Part shown: positions 9,878 through 17,709 of the stretch, one piece after another
Position numbering within the stretch: the stretch's first letter is position 1
Layout of the letters: every line of letters begins with the position of its first letter
Position numbers and translations under genes: made by a program
The notes under the pieces: model-generated
Told to the model about the DNA's origin: nothing
The model's database searches: none
The model's input: the letters and a program-made list of their open reading frames with translations, nothing else
Source of the DNA: Alphaproteobacteria bacterium
Lineage (GTDB): Bacteria; Pseudomonadota; Alphaproteobacteria; JAEUKQ01; JAIBAD01
NCBI GenBank assembly: GCA_019695395.1
Contig: JAIBAD010000008.1
Span: 1 to 51,235 of the forward strand
Length of the DNA stretch: 51,235 nt
Reading direction: 5' to 3'

Positions 9878-10149
9878 TTAGGGACGGACATTTATGTCAC
9901 GATTAGGTTCAGCTTGGGTTGAATGTTCTTTGGTTTCTTTATCGTTTACTGAGTCAAACCCACGACCACCAGATTTGCCCTGGTCCCAAGGAAACGGAGC
10001 GTAACAACCACCATCTCCCCCAGTACTGGAACCAATGGGACAACCACCTTGACTTGGATTGGAAGGTTTAATTGTTTTCTTTCCACATGCTGTGAAGCTT
10101 ACAAGTGCTACAAATAAAGTAGATATTAAAATAATTTTTTATTAACCAT
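9878..10149 (-). pseudogene. Small lipoprotein gene interrupted by a 1-base deletion in a poly-A run
   Basis: ATG at 10149 with AAAGGAA upstream gives MVNKKLF and then a stop. Adding one A to the six-A run (10135-10140) joins that start to a long open frame ending at TAA 9878. The restored product begins MVNKKIILISTLFVALVSFT, followed by Ala-Cys, a textbook lipoprotein signal with lipid-accepting Cys at residue 22. The rest is Gly/Pro/Ser-rich with further cysteines (GGCPIG, GGCYAPFPWDQG) and ends NRDINVRP. As sequenced there is no ATG, GTG or TTG in the downstream frame before the lipobox, so the lipoprotein is not made without slippage. This could be a real pseudogene, a phase-variable homopolymer switch, or a sequencing error. 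It has its own terminator, which argues that the gene is recent or still in use. Confidence 0.65.
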
Positions 10150-10164
10150 TACATTATTCCTTTC

Positions 10165-10562
10165 TAAAAATAAATTTAATAAAAAATACTTAATTATTAA
10201 TTCCATTTAAGGTATTAAAGGTTAACAAATAGTTAAAAATTTATGATAATTCAATTATAAATGAAATTCTATATTAGAAATTTATGAATGATAAATATTT
10301 TAATAATATATAAAGTAAAATAATTTTTATTAATCTAAAATCATATATTTAAAGAGTTTATTAATAATTTTTTATATTTATTTATAAAATTTAAAATATT
10401 TATTAATTCAATTATTACATAAGCTGTTGATAAATTTATTATATAAATTTTTATTTTTATAATATATAAAAGGCCATCCTTTTACATATTGATTAGGTAT
10501 TATGGAATGTCTGGAATATGAATAGTGTTGGTATTCTAAAAATCGCTAGAGCTATATAGGAT
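10165..10562. other. Very AT-rich intergenic stretch without recognised gene
   Basis: About 400 bp, mostly A/T, between the frameshifted lipoprotein gene and the end of ygfZ. No reading frame with a start, ribosome site and plausible product is visible on either strand. The only structure noted is a weak hairpin at 10468-10483. Confidence 0.6.
10468..10483 (-). terminator. Weak terminator-like hairpin downstream of ygfZ
   Basis: AAAAGG / CCTTTT stem with a 4-nt loop, followed on the minus strand by T/A-rich sequence, about 80 bp after the ygfZ stop. The stem is short and has only two GC pairs. Confidence 0.35.
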
Positions 10563-11426
10563 TTATAAGGAAATAGTTGTATCGTTGGCTATAAAGTGTT
10601 TAATATTCATGTCAATAATTTCTTTTCGTAAAAGGGCAAGACCAATATTCTGGATACTGGATTTCATTTCGCCAGCTTCTTGATCATTATGCATAATTAT
10701 TGTTCCAATTTCTGGTGGTAGCCCCTTTAGGTGAACAGTATATAATGCCTTTTTGGTGAGTGCACGGTAATGCATGCGTGCTGTTAATTCCTGGCCTATA
10801 TAACATCCTTTATTCCAGTCAATGGCGTTAAGATGATCAAAACCATAATCGAGCAAGGTTGATTTTTCTGGAATTAAATCTTTTGTCCCATCAGGAACAG
10901 CAAGATTAATGCGTAATCGTTCATAATTGGTGTCGTCATTTAATTCTGTTAATGAAAATTTTGATATGAAATCAGAATATTCACTTTTGGGAATATAAAG
11001 TCTAAATCCAAGTTTTTTATTTCTAGGATCAATTGATATAATCGAATGCTGGATATCTTTAGTATATCCAACTTGATCTTTTAAATCGAATAGCTTAGGG
11101 GATTGGCTATCATAAATATAACCTATAACCCAATTATTACTGATATCTTGGATAACAACTTGGGATCGCAATTTATAAAATCCTAATCTTTTGATTAAAC
11201 TGTCTTTTTGCTGGGTATGACAATCTATATAAATTGTATCATTTTGGTACAAAAGAAAGAAATCATATAAATATTTCCCTTGGGCTGTAAGAAACGCCGC
11301 ATAAAGACAATTATTATGGTTTAACTTATGAATATCGTTACTGATCAACCCTTGAAGAAAGTTAAAGTTGTCTTTACCGTTTATTGCGATCAAGGAACGG
11401 TGGGTATTTCTTAATAAATCTGTCAT
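10563..11426 (-). CDS. ygfZ: YgfZ/CAF17-type folate-binding Fe-S cluster assembly protein
   Basis: 287 aa. The family signature K-G-C-Y-x-G-Q-E is present as NKGCYIGQELTARMHYR (Cys about residue 214), preceded by a GcvT-like folate-binding fold beginning LIAINGKDNFNFLQGLISND. These proteins bind tetrahydrofolate and help assemble or repair certain [4Fe-4S] enzymes such as radical-SAM MiaB, in the cytoplasm. The conserved cysteine is intact, so function is expected. The gene is monocistronic between two small-lipoprotein remnants, a common stable gene in an otherwise eroding patch. Confidence 0.9.
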   Translation of the reverse strand: MTDLLRNTHRSLIAINGKDNFNFLQGLISNDIHKLNHNNCLYAAFLTAQGKYLYDFFLLYQNDTIYIDCHTQQKDSLIKRLGFYKLRSQVVIQDISNNWVIGYIYDSQSPKLFDLKDQVGYTKDIQHSIISIDPRNKKLGFRLYIPKSEYSDFISKFSLTELNDDTNYERLRINLAVPDGTKDLIPEKSTLLDYGFDHLNAIDWNKGCYIGQELTARMHYRALTKKALYTVHLKGLPPEIGTIIMHNDQEAGEMKSSIQNIGLALLRKEIIDMNIKHFIANDTTISL

Positions 11427-11545
11427 TTACATCATTATTTATATGAATAAATGAGATGTCAATGATTGGTTGGTTTGTAATAGGAATCACAAAAATGCAA
11501 GGTTGCTGTTATAATTTACGAAAATTAAATATTTAGAATGAGAAA

Positions 11546-11713
11546 ATGATTCTAAAAATAGACCGCCCAAATGCTGATCATGCTGGTGCTCCAACTAATC
11601 CTGTATATATTAATACTCTGAAGAACGATCAATCTGATGATCAAAATGGTGGCGGTAAAGCTAAGGAATTATCAAAAACATCTTCTAAAGAAGCAGCTGC
11701 TCCAAATACCTAA
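11546..11713 (+). CDS. 55-aa paralogue of the lipoprotein at 11950 lacking its signal peptide
   Basis: Short frame from ATG 11546 to TAA 11711-11713. Its C-terminal half (DDQNGGGKAKELSKT) aligns with DDNGSGAKSKEVEKT of the intact lipoprotein 400 bp downstream, and LKIDRPNADH aligns with EKIDHYPSEP. The signal peptide and lipobox are missing. An in-frame upstream stretch from ATG 11456 codes a hydrophobic piece ending MQGCC but is cut off by TAG at 11534-11536, so a nonsense mutation is one explanation. It is either a cytosolic remnant or a pseudogene. A terminator follows, showing that this was a transcription unit. Confidence 0.4.
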   Translation: MILKIDRPNADHAGAPTNPVYINTLKNDQSDDQNGGGKAKELSKTSSKEAAAPNT

Positions 11714-11746
11714 TATTAGATTATTAAAATTATAGTTAATTAATAA

Positions 11747-11780
11747 AACCCCAGCTTATTTTCTATAGGCTGAGGTTATT
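11747..11780 (+). terminator. Terminator after the 55-aa frame
   Basis: AACCCCAGC / GCTGAGGTT inverted repeat with one C-A mismatch, 13-nt loop, followed by ATTTGAT. Moderate quality. Confidence 0.55.
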
Positions 11781-11949
11781 TGATAGTATTTTTAGCATTG
11801 TTATTATTTATATTTAAGGCTTATTTTAATTTTTATAAATTAATTTATAATTAATTGTTAATTATAAATTTTTATTTATAATTGAATTTTAATATTATTT
11901 TCCTCACTGTAAATTTTTTAAATTAATATTTTTTATAGGAAGGTAATTT

Positions 11950-12168
11950 ATGTTTAGGAATTTTTTTAAAAAAATGGGATTAATCCTAATTTTAGCTTTT
12001 ACTTTTGGATTAGGGGCATGCGGGGAAAAGATAGACCATTATCCATCTGAACCTCCGTTGCGTAATACAGATATACCTTTAGTACCACTAAATTCAAATG
12101 ATGATAATGGTTCTGGTGCCAAATCAAAAGAAGTTGAAAAGACTTTTGAAGTAAATAAGAATTCATAA
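11950..12168 (+). CDS. Small lipoprotein, 72 aa
   Basis: Good Shine-Dalgarno (AGGAAGG) before ATG 11950. Positively charged N-terminus (MFRNFFKKMG), hydrophobic core and lipobox LGAC with Cys24 as lipid anchor. The mature part (~49 aa) is Pro/Asn/Ser-rich and ends in a charged stretch KSKEVEKTFEVNKNS. The residue after Cys is Gly, not Asp, so by the E. coli rule it would go to the outer membrane (rule may not hold here). It is the only fully intact member of the small lipoprotein group in this patch. No known family recognised; function unknown. Terminator directly downstream. Confidence 0.7.
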   Translation: MFRNFFKKMGLILILAFTFGLGACGEKIDHYPSEPPLRNTDIPLVPLNSNDDNGSGAKSKEVEKTFEVNKNS

Positions 12169-12181
12169 TATTTATAATAAT

Positions 12182-12223
12182 TATCTCCTTATTTTTTCTT
12201 ATAAAATAAGGGGATATTTTTTT
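12182..12223 (+). terminator. Rho-independent terminator of the 72-aa lipoprotein gene
   Basis: Fourteen-bp stem (12182-12195 with 12203-12216, including one T-G pair), 7-nt loop, then seven T residues. Confidence 0.88.
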
Positions 12224-12251
12224 AAGGTTTCCTATTAATTGGGTTTATTTT

Positions 12252-12686
12252 TTAATTATTGATAACAATATCATTTGATCCTGCTTGTCTATCACGTCCA
12301 GTGACCTTGGAGATGATATATAAAATAATCAGTTTTAGCGGTTTATATGGTATATTTTTAGTGGTACGTTTGGCATATTTATTTGTGGCCATACAATTTC
12401 TTGGAGGTGGAGGTAACTGCACAAAGTCCCAACAACTTTAAATATATTGCGATCAACAATCTTAATAACTTATCCATAATAGTTGGCTTGCTGGATTACT
12501 TGTTCTTGAAGGAGGTGTACCCCAAAGCCTCAGCTAAAAGGGTTTACTTCTGCTATTTACTGACTGTGGTTTTAAATATAGGTTCAAAATAAATGTTGGG
12601 GTTGGAGTTTTAACCTCGCAAGCATCTAATACTCCAATTATTAAAGTAGTAGCATAATAAAAGCTAATTTATTAAAAATTAACCAT
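12252..12686 (-). pseudogene. Decayed exported/lipoprotein gene remnant
   Basis: This stretch has higher GC than flanking spacers, yet no intact gene. On the minus strand it starts at ATG 12686 with ATGGTTAAT, the same nine bases that begin the frameshifted gene at 10149, then hits a stop. A second frame resumes with a hydrophobic piece and a lipobox-like cysteine (TTLIIGVLDACEVKTPTPT) but ends at TAG 12534-12536. A third segment further down reads CWDFVQLPPPPRNC and ends with VTGRDRQAGSNDIVINN before TAA at 12252. The pattern suggests a small Cys/Pro-rich lipoprotein gene broken by several mutations. The assignment rests on weak similarity and composition only. Confidence 0.35.
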
Positions 12687-12755
12687 ATATACTCTTCATT
12701 TGCTTGTTATTTATAAAATTTTTATATAAATAATATTTATACTATGTTTAAAATT

Positions 12756-12800
12756 AGGTAGGTAAATTAAAAACCTACCACCCGGGTGGTAGGTTTTTAA
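12756..12800 (+). promoter_or_regulatory. 34-bp perfect palindrome with a competing upstream hairpin
   Basis: A perfect 17+17 palindrome centred on CCCGGG occupies 12767-12800, its right arm ending in TTTTTAA, so it can fold as a strong terminator. Immediately upstream, GGTAGGT (12757-12763) can pair instead with ACCTACC (12773-12779), the left arm of the palindrome. The two structures exclude each other, as in an attenuator. It lies 70 bp before the RHH-PAS gene at 12870 and above the start of the decayed minus-strand gene. It could also be a plain bidirectional terminator or a protein-binding palindrome. Confidence 0.5.
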
Positions 12801-12869
12801 TATTTTGTTAATCTTTACCATGTTAATAATAGAAAATTAATATACATGTTGAAGGAATAATTAAATTAA

Positions 12870-13478
12870 ATGCCCCACCGTATTATTCAATATCATGGTC
12901 GGCGTTATTCGTTAAAACTGGACGATGTTATTTGGGATTGTTTAGATACAATTGCCCAAACATTAAAAATAAAACTCAATGAATTAGTCCATAATATTAT
13001 TAGCAAACAGAATCAGTTACCTGAAAATATTACAAATACTATAAGGCTTTTTTGTTTAGATTATCTTCATCAAGAAATTGGAATCTTAAAGAAAGAATTG
13101 AATTTTTTACAAACAACAGGGGACCGGGCTTTGCTTCCTTTTGTGATGAAAGCCTGCCCTGTTCCATGTTTTTTGATTAATAATGCCCAAGCTGTAATTG
13201 CGGCTAATTCTTTAGCTTTAACTTGGCTGGGAGCAGAAGAAAAAGGATTAATTGGTAAATTAATTACCCATTATATACAAATAAAACCAACCCAACCCTT
13301 ACCATTTATTCTTGATATGTTCTCTAGGGGTTATACTGGCTCTATTGCCGCTAATATTATATATTTAAAGCCAGGAAAGCTTATCACAACAAAAGCAACC
13401 CTTGTTTTGGCTGATATTAAAGAAGATTATTTTTCTTATATGATTTATCTTGATTATCACCCAGCAACTATGCGATAA
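12870..13478 (+). CDS. Ribbon-helix-helix / PAS domain regulator
   Basis: 202 aa. Residues ~4-45 (YHGRRYSLKLDDVIWDCLDT, then IAQTLKIKLNELVHNI) match the RHH_4-type ribbon-helix-helix fold: a basic strand followed by two helices with W-D-x-L and L-x-x-L-V. Residues ~90-195 look like a PAS sensor domain, beginning at VMKACPVPCFLINNAQAVIAAN and including WLGAEEKGLIGK. The combination suggests a cytoplasmic DNA-binding protein whose activity responds to a ligand or redox state via PAS. No heme- or flavin-binding residue can be assigned by eye. It stands upstream of the type I secretion genes on the same strand, separated by an orphan gene, and may control them (inference). Confidence 0.65.
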   Translation: MPHRIIQYHGRRYSLKLDDVIWDCLDTIAQTLKIKLNELVHNIISKQNQLPENITNTIRLFCLDYLHQEIGILKKELNFLQTTGDRALLPFVMKACPVPCFLINNAQAVIAANSLALTWLGAEEKGLIGKLITHYIQIKPTQPLPFILDMFSRGYTGSIAANIIYLKPGKLITTKATLVLADIKEDYFSYMIYLDYHPATMR

Positions 13479-13593
13479 TATAATATATTTTTGATAAGAT
13501 TTAATTATATTAATACTTACTTAATATTTACTGGCTAAAATTATACTATATTTAAAAAATTTTTTATTTAATTAATAAATTTGGGTTAATAAT

Positions 13594-13953
13594 ATGGCAA
13601 CAAAAAACATATTTACAGATTATTCACTTATTTCAAATGAAGAATCATTAATTTATCCAGAATCTATTCAACCTGCTGTTTCTGAAGTTTCATCCCAAGA
13701 ACCTTTATTGACTATATCTTATCAAGATTTATTGCCTGATTCAAATGGTGAAATAGTCTTCTTAAGTGATGCAAGTCATTCTCATCTTAATATTGAAACT
13801 GATGTTAATGTTATCAATTCTGGTGTTGCTGGTTCCCATACAACAAGCGAAGGTTTAAATGTAGAGGGTTTATCTTTTTATACTTTTGAAGGTGGGACAA
13901 CTCTTTATTGTTCACCTGATGTAGAATTGACAATTATTCCTTCACATTCATAA
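13594..13953 (+). CDS. Acidic orphan protein ahead of type I secretion genes
   Basis: 119 aa, no signal peptide, no membrane segment, one cysteine (YCSPDVEL). Composition is Ser/Glu/Asp/Thr-rich with few basic residues (MATKNIFTDYSLISNEE at the start). The second half has short beta-like stretches (EIVFLSD, LNIETDVNVI, LSFYTFEGGTTLY). Acidic, cysteine-poor, signal-less proteins coded beside type I systems are often their cargo, so secretion by the ABC/adaptor pair downstream is a reasonable guess. No domain is recognised and no RTX repeat is present. A perfect 11-bp inverted repeat follows at 14026. Confidence 0.55.
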   Translation: MATKNIFTDYSLISNEESLIYPESIQPAVSEVSSQEPLLTISYQDLLPDSNGEIVFLSDASHSHLNIETDVNVINSGVAGSHTTSEGLNVEGLSFYTFEGGTTLYCSPDVELTIIPSHS

Positions 13954-14025
13954 TTTAGTAAAAGTAAGCTTTTAAAATTTTGCTTTGATTAATGATATTA
14001 TAAAAGCATAGGCTTGGTGTGTTGT

Positions 14026-14052
14026 AAATCATTAAAGGTGTTTTAATGATTT
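14026..14052 (+). promoter_or_regulatory. Perfect inverted repeat upstream of the secretion operon
   Basis: AAATCATTAAA (14026-14036) and its exact complement TTTAATGATTT (14042-14052) with a 5-nt gap, 90 bp before the ABC gene. All but two pairs per arm are A/T and no T-run follows, so it looks more like an operator than a terminator. Which protein binds is unknown; the RHH-PAS protein is a candidate. Confidence 0.4.
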
Positions 14053-14142
14053 AAGGTCATTTTATGATGCACATAAAGAGAGATGGGGATATAATTAAAT
14101 TGATATCATTTTTTATGGAAGTAATATTATATAAACTTGATA

Positions 14143-16329
14143 ATGACGGAATCTGAAAAAATCTCCTTAAAAAATAATTCAAAAGACATCATTAATCGGG
14201 TTGAAGATGATGATTTGATTCAATGTCTGATTTTTATAACACGATTCTGGGGCATCCCTCAAACAGCAGCAGTTATAACAGCAGGTCTGCCTTTATCAGA
14301 TCAAGGAATGACCTTAGAGCTTTTAGAACAGGCCGCAGAAAAAATATCTTTTTCAGTTAAAATTTCTTCAAAAGATTTAATAGATATCAATCAAATTCAT
14401 TTACCCTGTGTTCTTTTATTAGAAAATAAAAAAGCTGTTATTTTAGTTAAAATTAAAAATGATCAAGCACAGATTGTGGAACCAAGCACCTTAGATGTTT
14501 ATCAACATATCAATCTGGATGATTTAAAAAAACTATATATAGGATCCCTGGTTTTAATTCGGCCTAAAATTCACCTAGACCCAAGGGCACTAGAATTTTC
14601 AACAACAGATCATCAAAAAAATTGGTTTTGGGGTCGCTTAATTAAATTTTTACCTGTTTATATTCAAGTTTTTATTGCGTCAATTTTTTTGAACATTTTT
14701 GGATTAGCAAGTCCTATATTCAGCATGGCGGTCTATGACCGCATTGTCCCTAATAGTGCGTTTGAAAGTCTATGGGTTTTAGCGCTTGGGGTTATTATGG
14801 CTTTTGGATTTGATTTTTTAATGCGCCTCTTAAGGGGTTATTTTATTGATCAAGCGGGACGTACTTTGGATCAACAAATTTCTAATCATATATTTGAGCA
14901 TATTTTATCGATGCGTATGGATAAAAGACCCCAATCGTCCGGGGGGCTTGCAAATATTATACGCGAATTTGAAAATATTCGGGATTTTTTAACCTCAGCT
15001 TCATTATCAACCTTAGTTGATATCCCTTTTTTGCTTTTATTTATTGCCATTTTATATATGGTGGGTGGATCTATTGCTTTTATACCTTTGGTTATTATTC
15101 CTTTAGTTCTTATTTGTAGTTTGTTTTTACAAATTCCAATGCGGCGCAGTGTTGATCAGGCTTATAAAGAAACAGCCCAAAAACAAGCTTTATTAGTTGA
15201 AACAATTCAAGGATTGGAATCCATTAAGGTATCGCGTGCGGAAGGATATATTCAAAGAAGATGGCGGGATTTTGTAACGGTTGCTGCCCAATCTGCGACA
15301 ACGTCTAAATTTTGGTCATTACTGACCATTAATTTTGCAACCTTTATGTCAAATATTACAGTAATTTTTGTTATGATATGGGGTGTGTATCATGTGGCAG
15401 ACGGTCGTATGACAGTTGGTGCTTTGATAGCATCATCCATGTTAACAAGCCGTGCTATGGCACCTTTGGCCCAAATTGCTGGCATTATTTTGCGCCTTTA
15501 TCAAAGTTGGGCATCTCTTAAAGGGTTAAACCAATTGATGAAAATTCCGGTTGAACGTCCCTTTGATAAGATTTTTTTAAACCAAACCCATATCAAAGAG
15601 TCTATAGAATTTCGTGATGTGGTTTTTAGTTACCCCCAACAATATGGTAAAGTTTTAAATGGGATAAATTTTAAAATTAAAGCTGGTGAAAAAATTGGTA
15701 TTTTAGGTCGTATTGGATCAGGTAAAACAACAATAGGTAGGTTGCTATTGAATCTTTACGAACCAGAAAATGGGATGATTACATTGGATGGAATAGATAT
15801 TCGCCAGATTGATCCTGTTGATTTGCGCAGCCGTATAGGAACAGTTTTACAAGATTCAACAATTTTTTATGGATCAATAAAAGATAATATTACGATGGGC
15901 CAACCCTATATTCAAGAAGAAACAATTTTGGAAGCTGCAAAGATTTCCGGTGTATATAATTTTATTAAAGATCATCCCCATGGATTTAATTTTCAAGTTG
16001 GGGAAGATGGGAAGAATTTATCTGGTGGACAACGTCAAGCAATTATTTTAGCACGGGCCATTTTATTAAATCCCCCAATCTTTTTATTTGATGAACCAAC
16101 AAGTGCAATGGATAATTCAACAGAAAATTCATTTAAAGATAGGTTTGCACAAATTTTACCCAATAAAACTTTTATTTTAATTACACATCGGCAAGCTATG
16201 TTATCTTTGGTTGATCGATTAATTGTTTTAGATAATGGAAAGATTGTGGCGGATGGACCAAAAAAATCTGTGATTGATTCTTTAACGAAAGGTCAAATTC
16301 ATGCAGCTGCTTCTTCACATAATTCTTAA
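14143..16329 (+). CDS. Type I secretion system permease/ATPase with C39-like domain
   Basis: 728 aa from ATG 14143; a TTG at 14137 would add two residues. Residues ~20-140 form a C39-peptidase-like domain in which the catalytic D-C-G motif is absent (DLIQCLIFITRFWG), as in HlyB/LapB exporters that dock rather than cleave their cargo. Transmembrane helices span ~165-440 (VYDRIVPNSAFESLW is a conserved block). The ATPase has Walker A GRIGSGKTT (~522), signature LSGGQRQ (~626), Walker B IFLFDEPTSAMD (~646) and the H-loop THRQAM. It would power export of unfolded proteins across both membranes with the adaptor coded 12 bp downstream and an outer membrane TolC protein. It most resembles the LapB/LssB branch used for large adhesins. 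Confidence 0.92.
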   Translation: MTESEKISLKNNSKDIINRVEDDDLIQCLIFITRFWGIPQTAAVITAGLPLSDQGMTLELLEQAAEKISFSVKISSKDLIDINQIHLPCVLLLENKKAVILVKIKNDQAQIVEPSTLDVYQHINLDDLKKLYIGSLVLIRPKIHLDPRALEFSTTDHQKNWFWGRLIKFLPVYIQVFIASIFLNIFGLASPIFSMAVYDRIVPNSAFESLWVLALGVIMAFGFDFLMRLLRGYFIDQAGRTLDQQISNHIFEHILSMRMDKRPQSSGGLANIIREFENIRDFLTSASLSTLVDIPFLLLFIAILYMVGGSIAFIPLVIIPLVLICSLFLQIPMRRSVDQAYKETAQKQALLVETIQGLESIKVSRAEGYIQRRWRDFVTVAAQSATTSKFWSLLTINFATFMSNITVIFVMIWGVYHVADGRMTVGALIASSMLTSRAMAPLAQIAGIILRLYQSWASLKGLNQLMKIPVERPFDKIFLNQTHIKESIEFRDVVFSYPQQYGKVLNGINFKIKAGEKIGILGRIGSGKTTIGRLLLNLYEPENGMITLDGIDIRQIDPVDLRSRIGTVLQDSTIFYGSIKDNITMGQPYIQEETILEAAKISGVYNFIKDHPHGFNFQVGEDGKNLSGGQRQAIILARAILLNPPIFLFDEPTSAMDNSTENSFKDRFAQILPNKTFILITHRQAMLSLVDRLIVLDNGKIVADGPKKSVIDSLTKGQIHAAASSHNS

Positions 16330-16341
16330 AATGGAATTTAT

Positions 16342-17655
16342 ATGGCATTAAATTTGTGGACAGATCCAGATAAAAACTTAACAAAAACCAAAAAACTTGC
16401 TTATGTTTTTATATGGGTTATTTGTTTTATTGTGATTGTTTTTTTAATTTGGGCACGCTATGCCCATTTAGATGAAGTAACCCGTGGGTATGGCAAAATT
16501 ATTCCATCAAGTCAGGTCCAAACTATTCAAAATTTAGAAGGTGGAATTATTGCTGAAATTCTAGTTGATGAAGGTACGATTGTTGATAAAGATCAAATAT
16601 TATTACGCATAGATAATACCCAAATGGAATCCCAAGTGCGGGATTTAAAACAGCAGGCTGTAGCCCTAGAAGCAGCTGTCACCAGGCTTGAAGCAGAAGT
16701 AAGTGATAAACCAGTTGAAAATTTAAATTTCTCTGAAGAATTACAATTGGAAGCCCCAGAAGTTATAGCCACAGAAATGGCACTTTATAAAAATCGCCAA
16801 TTAACCTTAGGCGCACAGGTTGATTCATTAAAAGCGGTCTTGGAGGGAAGTGAACAAGAAGTTGTTGCTGCTACAAAAAAGCTTCCTAATTTGCAAACGT
16901 CCTATAATTTAGCCCAGGAAGAATTGCAAATTTTAGAAAAAATGGAAAAAGAAAAAACAGTTTCATCGGTGGATTTGCTTCGTAAAAAGCGTGAAGTGAA
17001 TGATTTGGCATCAGAAATTGATAATGTGCGTTCCATGATACCAAGGGCAGAAGCAGCAGTAAAAGAAGCAAAAGCTAGATTGGATGAAAAACTTAATAGC
17101 TTTAGAAGTGAAGCCGTACAACAATTAGGTGAATATAAGGTTAAATTACGTTCTATTCAAGAATCGTTAACTGCAGATCGCGATAAGGTGCGCCGTACCG
17201 AAGTGCGATCACCAGTTAAGGGGACTGTGAAAGAAATGAAAGTTCGAACTATTGGCGGGGTTGTAAGGCCGGGGCAAGATTTAATTGAAATTGTACCTAT
17301 GGAAGATACATTATTAATTGAAGCACGAATTAAACCCACAGATATTGCTTTTATTCACCCTGAACAAAAAGCTATCGTAAGAGTAACGGCTTATGATTAT
17401 AATATATATGGTGGGTTAGAGGCCGAAGTTGAACGAATAAGTGCTGATGCTATTGAAGATCCAGAAAGTAGGGAAAGTTTTTTTCGTATCTACTTAAGAA
17501 CTAAGGTCAATCATTTAGGGGATAATCAAAAAAAATTACCTATTATTCCTGGAATGACCGCATCTGTTGATATTTTAACGGGACAAAAAACGCTTTTAAA
17601 TTATCTTTTACAACCTATTTTACAGGCAAGTTCTAATGCTTTGCGTGAAAGATAA
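16342..17655 (+). CDS. Type I secretion membrane fusion protein (HlyD family)
   Basis: 437 aa. One N-terminal membrane anchor (VFIWVICFIVIVFLIWARY, ~22-40) is followed by the split lipoyl-like half-motif GGIIAEILVDEGTIVDKDQI, a long coiled coil (~95-295, rich in Glu/Lys/Ala), the second lipoyl half (RSPVKGTVKEMKV) and a beta-barrel domain ending PGMTASVDILTG. This is the periplasmic adaptor linking the ABC exporter to TolC. Short intergenic distance (12 bp) indicates one operon with the ABC gene. The nearest TolC gene is at 30.9 kb, outside the operon, as is common. Confidence 0.93.
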   Translation: MALNLWTDPDKNLTKTKKLAYVFIWVICFIVIVFLIWARYAHLDEVTRGYGKIIPSSQVQTIQNLEGGIIAEILVDEGTIVDKDQILLRIDNTQMESQVRDLKQQAVALEAAVTRLEAEVSDKPVENLNFSEELQLEAPEVIATEMALYKNRQLTLGAQVDSLKAVLEGSEQEVVAATKKLPNLQTSYNLAQEELQILEKMEKEKTVSSVDLLRKKREVNDLASEIDNVRSMIPRAEAAVKEAKARLDEKLNSFRSEAVQQLGEYKVKLRSIQESLTADRDKVRRTEVRSPVKGTVKEMKVRTIGGVVRPGQDLIEIVPMEDTLLIEARIKPTDIAFIHPEQKAIVRVTAYDYNIYGGLEAEVERISADAIEDPESRESFFRIYLRTKVNHLGDNQKKLPIIPGMTASVDILTGQKTLLNYLLQPILQASSNALRER

Positions 17656-17709
17656 TATTTTTTCCTAAAACTGGTGTATAATAAATAGAGGTTCTAGTTA
17701 TTTGGTATA

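Noticed and set aside
12259-12592. Two overlapping plus-strand frames of 60 and 69 aa
   Set aside because: No ribosome site, no recognisable product; the stretch reads better as a decayed minus-strand gene.
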